From the NCBI GenBank assembly GCA_023229645.1, contig JALNYU010000007.1:135934-199933 (forward strand): a stretch of 64,000 nucleotides of DNA. The letters are read 5' to 3'. The position numbers were made by a program, and so were the translations under genes. The DNA is from Nevskia sp. (lineage in GTDB: Bacteria; Pseudomonadota; Gammaproteobacteria; Nevskiales; Nevskiaceae). Shown here piece by piece: positions 42,569-51,994 of the stretch. How positions within the stretch are numbered: position 1 is the stretch's first letter; each line of letters opens with the position of its first letter. The notes below the pieces were generated by a model. That model was not told where the DNA came from. It did no database searches and saw only the letters and a list, made by a program, of their open reading frames with translations.

Positions 42569-43512
42569 AGCACCGGCTCCACGCCGGGCAAAGTGGTTTC
42601 AAGAATCGCCCAGCACAGCGCGTCGTAGTCAATGCCGACGGCGCGCGCCGCCATCGGCACCAAACTGTGCGACGTCATGCCCGGCAACGTGTTGATCTCT
42701 AATAGCCACGGCCGGCTTTCGGCATCGAGCATGAAGTCGACACGACCCCAACCACGGCCGCCGATCGCTTCAAACGCGGCGACGCACATCGTCTGCAGCT
42801 CGACGCTCAGCGCCGCTGGCAAATCGGCCGGGCAGTGATAGCGCGTGTCATCGCTGATGTACTTCGCGTGGTAATCATAAAACTCGGATGCCGGCACGAT
42901 TTGAATCAGCGGCAGCGGCTCGCCGTCGAGGATCGCGCAGGTGTATTCCCCGGCCGGCACAAAACGCTCGGCCATCACCACCCGCCCCGGGCCGCGCGCG
43001 TCGTGCAGCGCCTGCGGCAGTTGCGCCGGCGTTTTTACCTTGGTCACGCCGACGCTGGAGCCATCGGCCGCGGGTTTGATGATGAATGGATAGCCAAACG
43101 CGTTTGCTGCTGCTTCGGCGTCAGCCAACGTTTTCAGCACGCGATAGTCAGGCGTTGGTAAACCTTCCGCGCGCCAAATGCGCTTGGTCCGCAGCTTGTC
43201 CATCGCCAACGCCGATGCCAACACGCCGCAGCCAGGATACGGAATACCGTGCAGATCAAGTACCGCTTGCACCGTGCCGTCTTCGCCGCCGGTGCCGTGC
43301 AGCACGCTAAACACCCGATCAAAGCCTTGCTCGTGCAAGCGCAAAATGGCTTCGCGGTCAGCATCGATGGCCGTGACATCAACGCCACTGCGTTGCAGCG
43401 CTGCGACCACGCCCTGGCCGCTCCATAGCGAAACTTCGCGCTCCGCCGACCAGCCGCCGTAGAGCACGCCGACTTTGCCGAAGTCTTTGGGGTTGTGTGT
43501 ACGCTTACGCAT
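42565..43512 (-). CDS. ddl: D-alanine-D-alanine ligase
   Basis: A 315-residue ATP-grasp ligase that makes the D-Ala-D-Ala dipeptide for MurF. LYGGWSAEREVSLWSG, PFIIKPAADGSSVGV and LEINTLPGMTSHSLVP are family motifs with the ATP and Mg sites intact. The ATG at 43512 has AGGTGAG before it and overlaps murB by 8 nt; a GTG three codons upstream is the alternative. Confidence 0.97.
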   Translation of the reverse strand: MRKRTHNPKDFGKVGVLYGGWSAEREVSLWSGQGVVAALQRSGVDVTAIDADREAILRLHEQGFDRVFSVLHGTGGEDGTVQAVLDLHGIPYPGCGVLASALAMDKLRTKRIWRAEGLPTPDYRVLKTLADAEAAANAFGYPFIIKPAADGSSVGVTKVKTPAQLPQALHDARGPGRVVMAERFVPAGEYTCAILDGEPLPLIQIVPASEFYDYHAKYISDDTRYHCPADLPAALSVELQTMCVAAFEAIGGRGWGRVDFMLDAESRPWLLEINTLPGMTSHSLVPMAARAVGIDYDALCWAILETTLPGVEPVL

Positions 43513-44446
43513 GGGGCTCACCTACAGCGCTTGCGAACGCGCCGACCACTTTAACTTCCGGGTGCAACGCGATGCCCGTCTGCGCGTTCACGGTCATACG
43601 GATATGTTCGATCAAGGTTTCGACATCGGCCGCGCTGGCACCGGCCTCGGTCAAGATGAAATTTGCGTGCTGCTCCGAAACCACGGCGCCGCCGATGCGC
43701 TGGCCTTTCAAACCGCAGCTTTCGATCAGGCGCGCGGCGTAGTCGCCGGGCGGGTTGCGGAACGTGCTACCGGCGCTGGGCTTGCCAACCGGCTGCGTCG
43801 CTTTGCGCTTTGCCAAAGCCACGCGCGTCGCGGCAGCGTGGCTGCCGTCTTCGTCCGGCGTCAGTAGGAAACGCGCGCCGATAAAGCCGAGGAAATCGTC
43901 CTGCGGCGTAACGCTGCGATAGCCAACAGCAAATGCTGTCGGCGGCAGCCAGGCGCAGCGACCATCGCGAAAGACGACTTCAACCGCCTCGACGACCGCC
44001 CAAGTCTCGCCGCCCCAGGCGCCCGCATTCATCGCCAACGCACCACCGACGCTGCCCGGAATCCCCGCCATAAAACCAAGCCCAGCCAAATTTGCCCGCT
44101 CAGCGAATTTCGCCAGTCGTGCGCAATGCACGCCGGCTTCAGCATGCAGCCACGTGTTCGGCGCCGCCGCACCGGGGTCGATCCGCAGCGCATCAAGCGC
44201 CCCGTGCAACGCGATCACCGTGCCGCGGAAACCGCCGTCGCGCACCAGCAAATTACTGCCGAGGCCCAACCACAGCACCGGCTCACTGGGCGGCAATTGG
44301 CGCACAAACGCGAGCAAGTCATCCCGGTCGGCGGGCTCGTAATAACGATCAGCCGGCCCGCCGACGCGCCAGCTAGTGTGGCGCGCCAACGGCTCGTCGC
44401 GGCGCAAATTGCCGCGCAAGGCGCTTGGCTTCGGCTCGGCCATCAC
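43505..44446 (-). CDS. murB: UDP-N-acetylenolpyruvoylglucosamine reductase MurB
   Basis: A 313-residue FAD enzyme that reduces enolpyruvyl-UDP-GlcNAc to UDP-MurNAc. FAD-binding LGLGSNLLVRDGGF and GFMAGIPGSVGGALAMNAGA are clear; the catalytic Ser lies in PSAGSTFRNP, the compact type II form rather than the longer E. coli type I. The start is GTG-ATG, the GTG overlapping the murC stop. Confidence 0.96.
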   Translation of the reverse strand: MMAEPKPSALRGNLRRDEPLARHTSWRVGGPADRYYEPADRDDLLAFVRQLPPSEPVLWLGLGSNLLVRDGGFRGTVIALHGALDALRIDPGAAAPNTWLHAEAGVHCARLAKFAERANLAGLGFMAGIPGSVGGALAMNAGAWGGETWAVVEAVEVVFRDGRCAWLPPTAFAVGYRSVTPQDDFLGFIGARFLLTPDEDGSHAAATRVALAKRKATQPVGKPSAGSTFRNPPGDYAARLIESCGLKGQRIGGAVVSEQHANFILTEAGASAADVETLIEHIRMTVNAQTGIALHPEVKVVGAFASAVGEPHA

Positions 44447-45870
44447 GACGCCGCTCCCGCTGCCAACAGCGCCGGCAGCCCGCCGATATCGCCGGCGCCG
44501 AGCGTCAGCAGCACATCGTTGTCGCGCAACATGCCGGCCAGCGCCAGTGGTGCATCGGCGACGACGTTGACGAACACCGGCTCAACCCGGCCGCGAGCGC
44601 GGATGCCGCGCGCCAAGGCTCGGCCATCAGCGTCCGGCAACGGCGTTTCACCGGCGGCGTAAACCTCGGTCAGCAACAGCGCATCGGTCTCCGATAGTAC
44701 GGCGCAGAAATCGTCGAATAGATCGCGGGTCCGGCTGTAGCGGTGCGGCTGGAATGCAACAACCAGACGCTGGCCGGGATAGGCGCCGCGAATCGCAGAG
44801 AACGTTGCCGCCAGTTCGCGCGGGTGATGGCCGTAGTCATCGACGACGCTGACGCGCGCCGCACCAATCTGCACGGTGCCATGCGATTCACAACGCCGGC
44901 CAACGCCCTGGAATTCGCGCAGCGCTTTGCGAATCGCATCGAAACCGACGCCGAGCTCGCGCGCGATGACAATCGCCGCCAGCGCATTCAGCACGTTGTG
45001 CCGGCCCGGCAACGCCAGTTGTATTGGTTCGCGGCCGCCGTCCGGCAACAACACGGTGAAGTTCGAGCCGGCGGCGTCAAAGCGGATATCCGTCGCACGC
45101 AGATCAGCGGCGGCGTCAATACCGTACGTGATGACCGGACGGCCGATTTCATCGATCACTCCGCGTACTTGGGCGTCGTCCGCGCAGAGCACGGCCAGCC
45201 CATAAAACGGTAGGCGCTGTAGGAATTCGATAAACGCGGAGCGCAGCTGCTGGAAGTCACCGTGATAGGTTTCGAGATGGTCGGCGTCGATATTCGTGAC
45301 CACCGAAATCATCGGCGCCAAGTGCAGGAACGAGGCATCGCTCTCATCGGCCTCGGCGACGAGATACGAGCCACTGCCGAGCCGCGCATTCGTACCGGCG
45401 CTTTTCAGCCGGCCGCCGATCACGTACGTCGGATCCAGCCCGCCTTCGGCGAGCACGCTGGCGACGAGGCTAGTCGTTGTCGTTTTGCCGTGGGTGCCGG
45501 CGATCGCCACGCCGTAACGGAAGCGCATCAATTCGGCCAACATCTCGGCCCGACGCACCACCGGAATCCGCGCTGCGCGCGCCGCGCTCAGCTCGGGGTT
45601 GTCGGCTTTGATGGCGGTCGAGACGACGACAACATCGGCGTCGTCAATGCGGCTGGCGTCGTGGCCATAGGCGATGTTGGCGCCAAGCCCGATCAAGCGC
45701 CGCGTCGCCGCGCTTTCTTTCAGGTCCGAGCCGGAAACCGCATAGCCGAGGTTCAACAATACTTCAGCGATGCCGGCCATGCCGGAGCCGCCGATGCCGA
45801 GCAAGTGGATGCGCCGCACGCGCCGCATCGGCACCTGCGCCAGCGGTAAAGCGTGGCCGGAATTCATCAT
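44443..45870 (-). CDS. murC: UDP-N-acetylmuramate-L-alanine ligase MurC
   Basis: A 475-residue Mur ligase adding L-Ala to UDP-MurNAc. The N-terminal IHLLGIGGSGMAGIAEVLL is the MurC signature; the ATP loop GTHGKTTTT (~120-128) and the C-terminal HHPRELAATFSAIR follow. 4-nt overlaps (ATGA/GTGA) join it to murG and murB. Confidence 0.97.
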   Translation of the reverse strand: MMNSGHALPLAQVPMRRVRRIHLLGIGGSGMAGIAEVLLNLGYAVSGSDLKESAATRRLIGLGANIAYGHDASRIDDADVVVVSTAIKADNPELSAARAARIPVVRRAEMLAELMRFRYGVAIAGTHGKTTTTSLVASVLAEGGLDPTYVIGGRLKSAGTNARLGSGSYLVAEADESDASFLHLAPMISVVTNIDADHLETYHGDFQQLRSAFIEFLQRLPFYGLAVLCADDAQVRGVIDEIGRPVITYGIDAAADLRATDIRFDAAGSNFTVLLPDGGREPIQLALPGRHNVLNALAAIVIARELGVGFDAIRKALREFQGVGRRCESHGTVQIGAARVSVVDDYGHHPRELAATFSAIRGAYPGQRLVVAFQPHRYSRTRDLFDDFCAVLSETDALLLTEVYAAGETPLPDADGRALARGIRARGRVEPVFVNVVADAPLALAGMLRDNDVLLTLGAGDIGGLPALLAAGAAS

Positions 45871-46934
45871 GCGCGGGCTCCGGCTTCGAGGCAGAGATCG
45901 GCGATGCGTTCGTCGGCGGCGACCCAGGCCGCGGCACGCGCGGCGCTGGCCATCGTCGCCAAGTCACGCCGATGGCCAAACAAACCGCGCAGCAAGTCGG
46001 CCAGTGTGTCTGGCGTCAATGTGGCTTCGGGGACCATCAGTGCGGCGCCGGCATCGACCAAATACTGGCCGTTGCGGGTTTGGTGATCGTCGACAGCGTG
46101 CGGAAACGGGATCAGCAGCGCGGCGCAGCCGGCGGCGGCGAGCTCGGCAACCGTTGAGGCACCGGCGCGACAAACTACCAGGTCAGCCCAGGCGTAAGCG
46201 CTGGGCATATCGTCGATGAACGGCAGCACTTCGGCCGCAACGCCGTGGCGCGCGTAGGCTGCCTGCGCGACATCGAGCGTGCGCCCAGCTTGGTGGCGCA
46301 CTTGCGGCCGAACGTCCGCGGGCAGCAGCGCCAGCGCTGCCGGCACCATTTCGTTCAAAGCCCGCGCGCCCTGGCTGCCACCGAGTACCAGCAAGCGCGG
46401 CGCCAAGCTTTCATGCTCGGCGTAGCGCTGGCGCGGCGGCGGCAATTCGGCGAAGCCGGCACGCACTGGATTTCCGACCGTGCGTGCGCCGGCGAAGGTA
46501 TTCGGAAACGCTTCGAGCACAACGTTTGCGATCCGCGCCAGCAGGCGATTGGTTAATCCCGGCGCGGCGTTTTGCTCGTGGATCAGCAACGGCCGGCGCG
46601 TCAGCCACGCCGCTAAGCCGCCGGGACCAGAGGCGAAGCCGCCCATGCCAAGCACCAACTGCGGCCGCTGGCGGCGCAAAATCGCGATCGCCTCGAACAC
46701 CGCACGGCACAGCAGCAGCGGTGCCGTCAGCATTTTGAGCAGGCCTTTGCCGCGCAGGCCGGTCACGCGGACGAACTCAATCGCAATGCCGTGCGTCGGC
46801 ACCACGCGGGCCTCGAAGCTATTCGGCGCGCCCATCCAGACCACGCTGTGGCCACGGCGCTGCAGCACTTTTGCAACGGCGAGCGCAGGAAAAACGTGGC
46901 CACCGGTGCCACCTGCAGCGATCAATATTTTCAT
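45867..46934 (-). CDS. murG: Lipid II synthase glycosyltransferase MurG
   Basis: A 355-residue GT-B enzyme that adds GlcNAc to lipid I on the inner membrane face. IAAGGTGGHVFPALAVA at the N-terminus and the donor-site LVVCRAGASTVAELAAAG are diagnostic. Its ATG overlaps the ftsW stop (ATGA). Confidence 0.97.
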   Translation of the reverse strand: MKILIAAGGTGGHVFPALAVAKVLQRRGHSVVWMGAPNSFEARVVPTHGIAIEFVRVTGLRGKGLLKMLTAPLLLCRAVFEAIAILRRQRPQLVLGMGGFASGPGGLAAWLTRRPLLIHEQNAAPGLTNRLLARIANVVLEAFPNTFAGARTVGNPVRAGFAELPPPRQRYAEHESLAPRLLVLGGSQGARALNEMVPAALALLPADVRPQVRHQAGRTLDVAQAAYARHGVAAEVLPFIDDMPSAYAWADLVVCRAGASTVAELAAAGCAALLIPFPHAVDDHQTRNGQYLVDAGAALMVPEATLTPDTLADLLRGLFGHRRDLATMASAARAAAWVAADERIADLCLEAGARA

Positions 46935-48112
46935 GCGCGCACCCCAGGATGGCCGGCCTGCAGCAGGCGGTTTTCGTGATCGACGCGCAGAATCAGCGCC
47001 AGCATCACGCAGGCGGTGATCAAGCTGGAACCGCCGTAGCTAATAAACGGCAAGGTCAGGCCTTTGGTCGGCAACAGCCCCATATTCACGGCCATGTTGA
47101 TGACCGCTTGCAGTCCCAACCAGCCGGACAAGCCGTAGCAGAGGTAGGCTTTAAACAAGCAGTTCAGATTTTCCGCGACCTGGCCGATTTTGAAGCCGCG
47201 CCAAACGACCACGCCGAACAGCGCCAGCAATACGGCGACGCCGGCCAAGCCGAACTCCTCAGCGAGAATCGCGAAGATGAAGTCGGTGTGCATTTCCGGC
47301 AGGTACAGCAGTTTTTGCACGCTGTTGCCGAGCCCGACACCGAACCACTCGCCGCGCCCGACGGCGATTAGCGACTGGGTTAGCTGCCAGCCCGAGGCCT
47401 GGGCGTCGGCCCAGGGATTGGTGAACGTCAGCAAGCGGCGCATGCGATAAGCTGCAGTGACAATCAATATCGCCAGACCGCCGCTGACGATGCCAAGCAT
47501 CGCACCGAGATAGTCCAAACGCGCGCCGCCGAGGAACAGCATCAGCAGCGCCACCGCCATCAAAATCGCGGTTGCGCCGAAATCCGGTTCGATCAGCAGC
47601 AGCAGGCTGATCAAGGCCAGCGGCAAGAACGGAATCGCCAAGCCTTTCAAACTATTCTGCAATGACGCTTGGCGGCGCACGATGTAGCCGGCCAAATACA
47701 AAATCGCCGCCAGACGTGCGGGCTCCGAGGCCTGCAAGCGAAACAAGCCAAAGTCCAACCAGCGCCGGGCATGATTTACTTTCACGCCGACGCCCGGCAC
47801 CAGCACCATGACCAGCAGAAACAGCGCGAACATCAGCAACAGCGGCCCGCTGCTTTCCCAGCTGCGCATCGGCACCACGAATGCAGCGGCGGCGAACGCC
47901 GCGCCGATTGCAACAAAGATCACTTGCCGCTCGAAGAAATAAAGCGTCGAGCCCGCCATTTTTTCGCCGACCGCGACCGATGCCGACGCCACCATGATCA
48001 AACCCCAGCCGAGCAACACGGCCACCGCCAGACACAGCGGCACGTCCAGGCCGTAGCGCGCCAGCGGCAGACTGAGCGATACATTGGGCGCAGGGCGAAC
48101 TTGTGCGGTCAT
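46931..48112 (-). CDS. ftsW: Septal peptidoglycan polymerase FtsW
   Basis: A 393-residue SEDS glycosyltransferase with ~10 transmembrane helices, partner of FtsI. LGLLPTKGLTLPFISYGGSS near the C-terminus is the SEDS signature, and the catalytic Asp region (LLLIEPDFGATAI) is intact. The frame runs up to 48202, but ATGA at 48112 overlaps the murD stop, so I start there. Confidence 0.96.
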   Translation of the reverse strand: MTAQVRPAPNVSLSLPLARYGLDVPLCLAVAVLLGWGLIMVASASVAVGEKMAGSTLYFFERQVIFVAIGAAFAAAAFVVPMRSWESSGPLLLMFALFLLVMVLVPGVGVKVNHARRWLDFGLFRLQASEPARLAAILYLAGYIVRRQASLQNSLKGLAIPFLPLALISLLLLIEPDFGATAILMAVALLMLFLGGARLDYLGAMLGIVSGGLAILIVTAAYRMRRLLTFTNPWADAQASGWQLTQSLIAVGRGEWFGVGLGNSVQKLLYLPEMHTDFIFAILAEEFGLAGVAVLLALFGVVVWRGFKIGQVAENLNCLFKAYLCYGLSGWLGLQAVINMAVNMGLLPTKGLTLPFISYGGSSLITACVMLALILRVDHENRLLQAGHPGVRA

Positions 48113-49476
48113 GCCGTCACCGCCGAGGGCAGCGCCCGCACCAAGTCGCGGAAGCGCGCGCCGCGTTCTTCGTAGTTCTTGAATTGGTCCAGGCTGGCGC
48201 AAGCTGGCGAGAGCAGCACGCGGTCGCCGTGTTGCGCTGTGGCGTAGGCCACCTGCACCGCCGCTGCAAGATCGGCGACGCGCTGCACCGGCACGGCCGT
48301 GCCGAGGTCGCGTTCGATGCGTTCGGCATCTTCACCGAACAACACCGCCAGCCGCGCTTTTGCTGCCAGCGGCGTGCGTAGTGCGGAGAAATCCTGACCT
48401 TTGCCCTGGCCGCCGCCGATCCAAACCAGCGGTCCGGTCAAGCCTTGCAGTGCTGCCAACGAGGCGCCGACGTTGGTGCCTTTGGAATCGTTAATCCAGC
48501 TGACGCCATCAAGATCAGCCACCCATTCGCAGCGATGCGCCAATCCTGGGAAGCCGTATAGGCCTTTGAAAATCGCTGCCTCACCGATGCCGGCGGCGCG
48601 CGCCAAGGCAAACGCGGCCAGCGCATTGGCGGCGTTGTGGGCGCCTTCTATTTTCAAGCTCGAAACGGGGAACAGCGGCGTTTCGCCGCGCGCCGCCCAA
48701 GTTTCGTCTTCGTGCTGAATTAGGCCGTATTGGTCTTCTTCCGGCGCGTCGAGGCCGAAGCTGACTCGGCTCGAAGCCTGCTCGCTGCCGGTTAGCGTCG
48801 CGGGGTCATCGCGATTCACAACCGCGATTTCGGCGTTCGCGTAAATCCGTGCTTTCGCCGCGATGTAGCCGGCCAGCGTGCCGTGACGATCAAGATGATC
48901 GGCTGAGATGTTCAGCATCGTCGCCGCGCGCAGCGGCAGCCGCTCGGTTGTCTCTAATTGGAAACTGGAAAGTTCCAATACATAGAGCTGTACCGCGGGA
49001 TTGAGTAAATCCAATGCCGGCGTGCCGAAGTTGCCGCCGACCGCGACGTTGAGTCCTGCCGCTTCGGCGATGGCGCCGAGCAGCGCTGTCACCGTACTTT
49101 TGCCGTTGCTGCCAGTGATGCCGATGACCGGCGCGCCGCCAAGGCGCGCGAGCGCCCGTGCAAACAGCTCAATATCACCGAACATCGGCACACCGGCCGC
49201 GATGACGGCGGCGATGAACGGGTCCGCCAGCGGCACCCCAGGCGATACCACGGCCAAGTCAAAAGCGGCGAGCGCAGCGGTCGCAGCAAAGCCGCCGAGC
49301 CGGAAATCCGCGCTCGGCAAGGCCGCCTGCAGCTCGGCGATTCCGGGCGGCGTGGCGCGGGAATCGGTCAGCGTCAATCGGGCGCCTTCGCGCGCCAGAT
49401 GCCGCGCGGCCGACGCCCCGCTCTTGCCGAGGCCGATCACCAACACGTCTTTGCCGTAGTAGGCGCCGGCCATCAC
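48109..49476 (-). CDS. murD: UDP-MurNAc-Ala-D-glutamate ligase MurD
   Basis: A 455-residue Mur ligase adding D-Glu. VIGLGKSGASAARHL at the N-terminus, ATP loop GSNGKST, and KGTNVGASLAAL / LLSPACASLDQFKNYEERG near the end are MurD signatures. The start is GTG-ATG with the GTG overlapping the mraY stop. Confidence 0.97.
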   Translation of the reverse strand: MMAGAYYGKDVLVIGLGKSGASAARHLAREGARLTLTDSRATPPGIAELQAALPSADFRLGGFAATAALAAFDLAVVSPGVPLADPFIAAVIAAGVPMFGDIELFARALARLGGAPVIGITGSNGKSTVTALLGAIAEAAGLNVAVGGNFGTPALDLLNPAVQLYVLELSSFQLETTERLPLRAATMLNISADHLDRHGTLAGYIAAKARIYANAEIAVVNRDDPATLTGSEQASSRVSFGLDAPEEDQYGLIQHEDETWAARGETPLFPVSSLKIEGAHNAANALAAFALARAAGIGEAAIFKGLYGFPGLAHRCEWVADLDGVSWINDSKGTNVGASLAALQGLTGPLVWIGGGQGKGQDFSALRTPLAAKARLAVLFGEDAERIERDLGTAVPVQRVADLAAAVQVAYATAQHGDRVLLSPACASLDQFKNYEERGARFRDLVRALPSAVTA

Positions 49477-50597
49477 CGCACCTTCAACGACGACAGGCCG
49501 ATCAAGACTAAGATCAACGTCACGATCCAGAATCGGACGATGATCTTCGGCTCCGGCCAGCCTTTCATTTCGTAGTGATGGTGCAGCGGCGCCATGCGGA
49601 AAATGCGCTTGCCGCCGCTGTATTTGAAGTACCCGACTTGCAGCGCCACCGATAAGGTTTCGGCAACAAACACGCCGCCCATGATCGCGAGCACAATTTC
49701 CTGCCGCACCAACACCGCGACGATACCCAGCGCGGCGCCGAGCGCCAGTGCGCCGACATCGCCCATGAATACCTGCGCCGGATAAGCGTTAAACCACAGG
49801 AAGCCGAGGCCGGCGCCGGCAATCGCAGTGCAAAACACCGCCAACTCGCCGACGCCTTGTATCGACGGAATACCGAGATACGCGGCGATCTTGACGTTGC
49901 CGGTGGCGTAGGCAAACACCGCCAGCGCCGAGGCGACGAGCACCGTTGGCATGATCGCAAGACCATCGAGGCCGTCGGTAAAATTCACCGCGTTGCTGCT
50001 GCCGACGATGACCAGATACGTCCACGGAATGAAGAACAGGCCGAGCGGAATCGATACGTCTTTCAGAAACGGTACGATCAACGCGGTTTGGATCGTGTCG
50101 TGACCGCCGAATACGCCGAGCCAGTGCGTGCCGGTGCTCGGGCTCGTCACATACACCAGCACCGACACCAAGCCGCCGGCCAACGACAGCCAGAAATATT
50201 TCTGCGCTGGGCTCAGGCCTTTCGGCGTCTTGCGCTTAATTTTTAGATAATCGTCAAAGAAACCGACGACGCCGAACGCCAGCGTCACGAGCAGCGCGAA
50301 CCAGACAAAACGATTACGCAGATCGGCCCAGGCCAGCGTCGCAACCGTGATCGCGGCGAGGATCATCGCGCCGCCCATCGTCGGCGTCCCGGTTTTCTTC
50401 AAATGCGACTGCGGACCGTCGTCGCGCACGACCTGCCCGAACTTCAGCACCTGCAGGCGGCGAATGATCAGCGGCCCGAACAGGAAGCAGAAAATCAGCG
50501 AGGTCAGCACGCCGAGAATCGCGCGGAACGTGAGATAGCCGAATAGATTGAAACCACTGACGTAGTGGCGCAGGTATTCGGCGAGCGCGTACAACAT
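49473..50597 (-). CDS. mraY: Phospho-MurNAc-pentapeptide translocase MraY
   Basis: A 374-residue ten-helix membrane enzyme making lipid I from undecaprenyl phosphate. Catalytic aspartates sit in FFDDYLK and VNFTDGLDGLA; PLHHHYEMKGWPE is the conserved histidine loop. Its ATG shares a base with the murF stop (TAATG). Confidence 0.97.
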   Translation of the reverse strand: MLYALAEYLRHYVSGFNLFGYLTFRAILGVLTSLIFCFLFGPLIIRRLQVLKFGQVVRDDGPQSHLKKTGTPTMGGAMILAAITVATLAWADLRNRFVWFALLVTLAFGVVGFFDDYLKIKRKTPKGLSPAQKYFWLSLAGGLVSVLVYVTSPSTGTHWLGVFGGHDTIQTALIVPFLKDVSIPLGLFFIPWTYLVIVGSSNAVNFTDGLDGLAIMPTVLVASALAVFAYATGNVKIAAYLGIPSIQGVGELAVFCTAIAGAGLGFLWFNAYPAQVFMGDVGALALGAALGIVAVLVRQEIVLAIMGGVFVAETLSVALQVGYFKYSGGKRIFRMAPLHHHYEMKGWPEPKIIVRFWIVTLILVLIGLSSLKVR

Positions 50598-51994
50598 TAA
50601 TGCGCCTCCTGGGCGGTGCTGCCTGTCAACGCAGCGACAACCCGTTCCATTCGGGCGCCGCGCGAACCTTTTACGAGAACCGTCACCTGCGGTCCCAAAT
50701 CATCACGCACAGCAGCAACGAGATCGTCGATGGCGTCGAACGCCTCAGCGCGAGCGCCGAAACCGGCGGCGGCGTGCTGCGCCAGTGAACCGAGCGTGTA
50801 TAGCCGTTCGATACCGAACGCCCGCGCAGCGCGGCCGGCCTCTTCGTGCAGCATCGGGGCATCGGCGCCGAGTTCGCGCATCTCGCCGAGCACCAAGCGG
50901 CGTTCGCCCGGCAAGCCGGCGAGGAGATCCAAGGCGGCGCGTAACGAGGTTGGATTGGCGTTGTAGCTGTCGTCGAGCAAGCGCGCGCCTTCCGGGGTTT
51001 GCAACCAATTCAAACGGCCGGCGACCGGCGCCACGCGCGCCAAGCCGGCGGCGATGGTCTCAACATCCAAGCCGAGCGCAACCCCGGCCGCAGCGGCGGC
51101 GAGCGCATTGGCGACGTTATGCCGCCCCGGCAGCGGCAGCTCGACCCGGCAGCTGCCGTCCGGCGCCTGCAGCGTGAACGCGGTCGCGACCGGGCCGTGC
51201 TCGGGGATGCCGACACAATCAAGCGCACGGACATCGGCGCCGTCGGCAAAGCCAAAACTCAGCACATTGGCCTTCGCGGCCAGCTCGCGCCACAACGGTG
51301 CGTAAGCATCATCGGCATTGATGATGGCGATGCCCGGCGCGTGCAGCGCGGCAAACAGCTCACCCTTGGCGCGCGCGACGCCGGCGCGCGAACCGAAACC
51401 TTCCAGATGCGCATCGCCGGCCTGGGTGACGATGCCGATATCCGGCCGCGCCAGCTGCGCCAACAACGCGATTTCACCGGCGTGATTCGCCCCCATCTCG
51501 ATCACCGCAGTGCGGTGCTCGGTGCGCAGGCGCAGCAGCGTCAGCGGCACGCCGATGTGATTGTTCAAATTGCCTTCGGTTGCGAGCACGGGGCCGCGCG
51601 CCGCGAGCACGGCGACGAGCATCTGCTTGGTCGTGGTCTTGCCGCTGCTGCCGGTAACGGCGACCACCGGCAGGTCGAAGTCGCGGCGCCAACTCGCGGC
51701 GTACGCCTGCAAAGCCGACAACGTATCGTCGCTATCGTCCGGCAACAGGATTTGCGGCCCGCCGCCTTCGACGTAGCGCGCAACCAAGGCGCCGGCGGCA
51801 CCGAGGCTCGCCGCTTTGGCAACGTAGTTGTGGCCGTCGAAATTTTCGCCGGCCAATGCGATAAATAAATCGCCACGGCGCAGCTGGCGACTATCGCTGA
51901 CCACGCGCTGAAACGGCGCGTCGGGGCCGTGCAAGATCCCACCGACGCGCAGCGCGACGTCCGACAAGCGCTCCATACCGAGCATTGCGTTCAT
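50597..51994 (-). CDS. murF: UDP-MurNAc-tripeptide-D-Ala-D-Ala ligase MurF
   Basis: A 465-residue Mur ligase that adds D-Ala-D-Ala made by Ddl. ATP loop GSSGKTTTK, the uracil-pocket-type N-terminus (SDSRQLRRGDLFIALAGENF) and LLDDSYNANPTSLRAAL are diagnostic. ATGA overlap with murE. Confidence 0.97.
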   Translation of the reverse strand: MNAMLGMERLSDVALRVGGILHGPDAPFQRVVSDSRQLRRGDLFIALAGENFDGHNYVAKAASLGAAGALVARYVEGGGPQILLPDDSDDTLSALQAYAASWRRDFDLPVVAVTGSSGKTTTKQMLVAVLAARGPVLATEGNLNNHIGVPLTLLRLRTEHRTAVIEMGANHAGEIALLAQLARPDIGIVTQAGDAHLEGFGSRAGVARAKGELFAALHAPGIAIINADDAYAPLWRELAAKANVLSFGFADGADVRALDCVGIPEHGPVATAFTLQAPDGSCRVELPLPGRHNVANALAAAAAGVALGLDVETIAAGLARVAPVAGRLNWLQTPEGARLLDDSYNANPTSLRAALDLLAGLPGERRLVLGEMRELGADAPMLHEEAGRAARAFGIERLYTLGSLAQHAAAGFGARAEAFDAIDDLVAAVRDDLGPQVTVLVKGSRGARMERVVAALTGSTAQEAH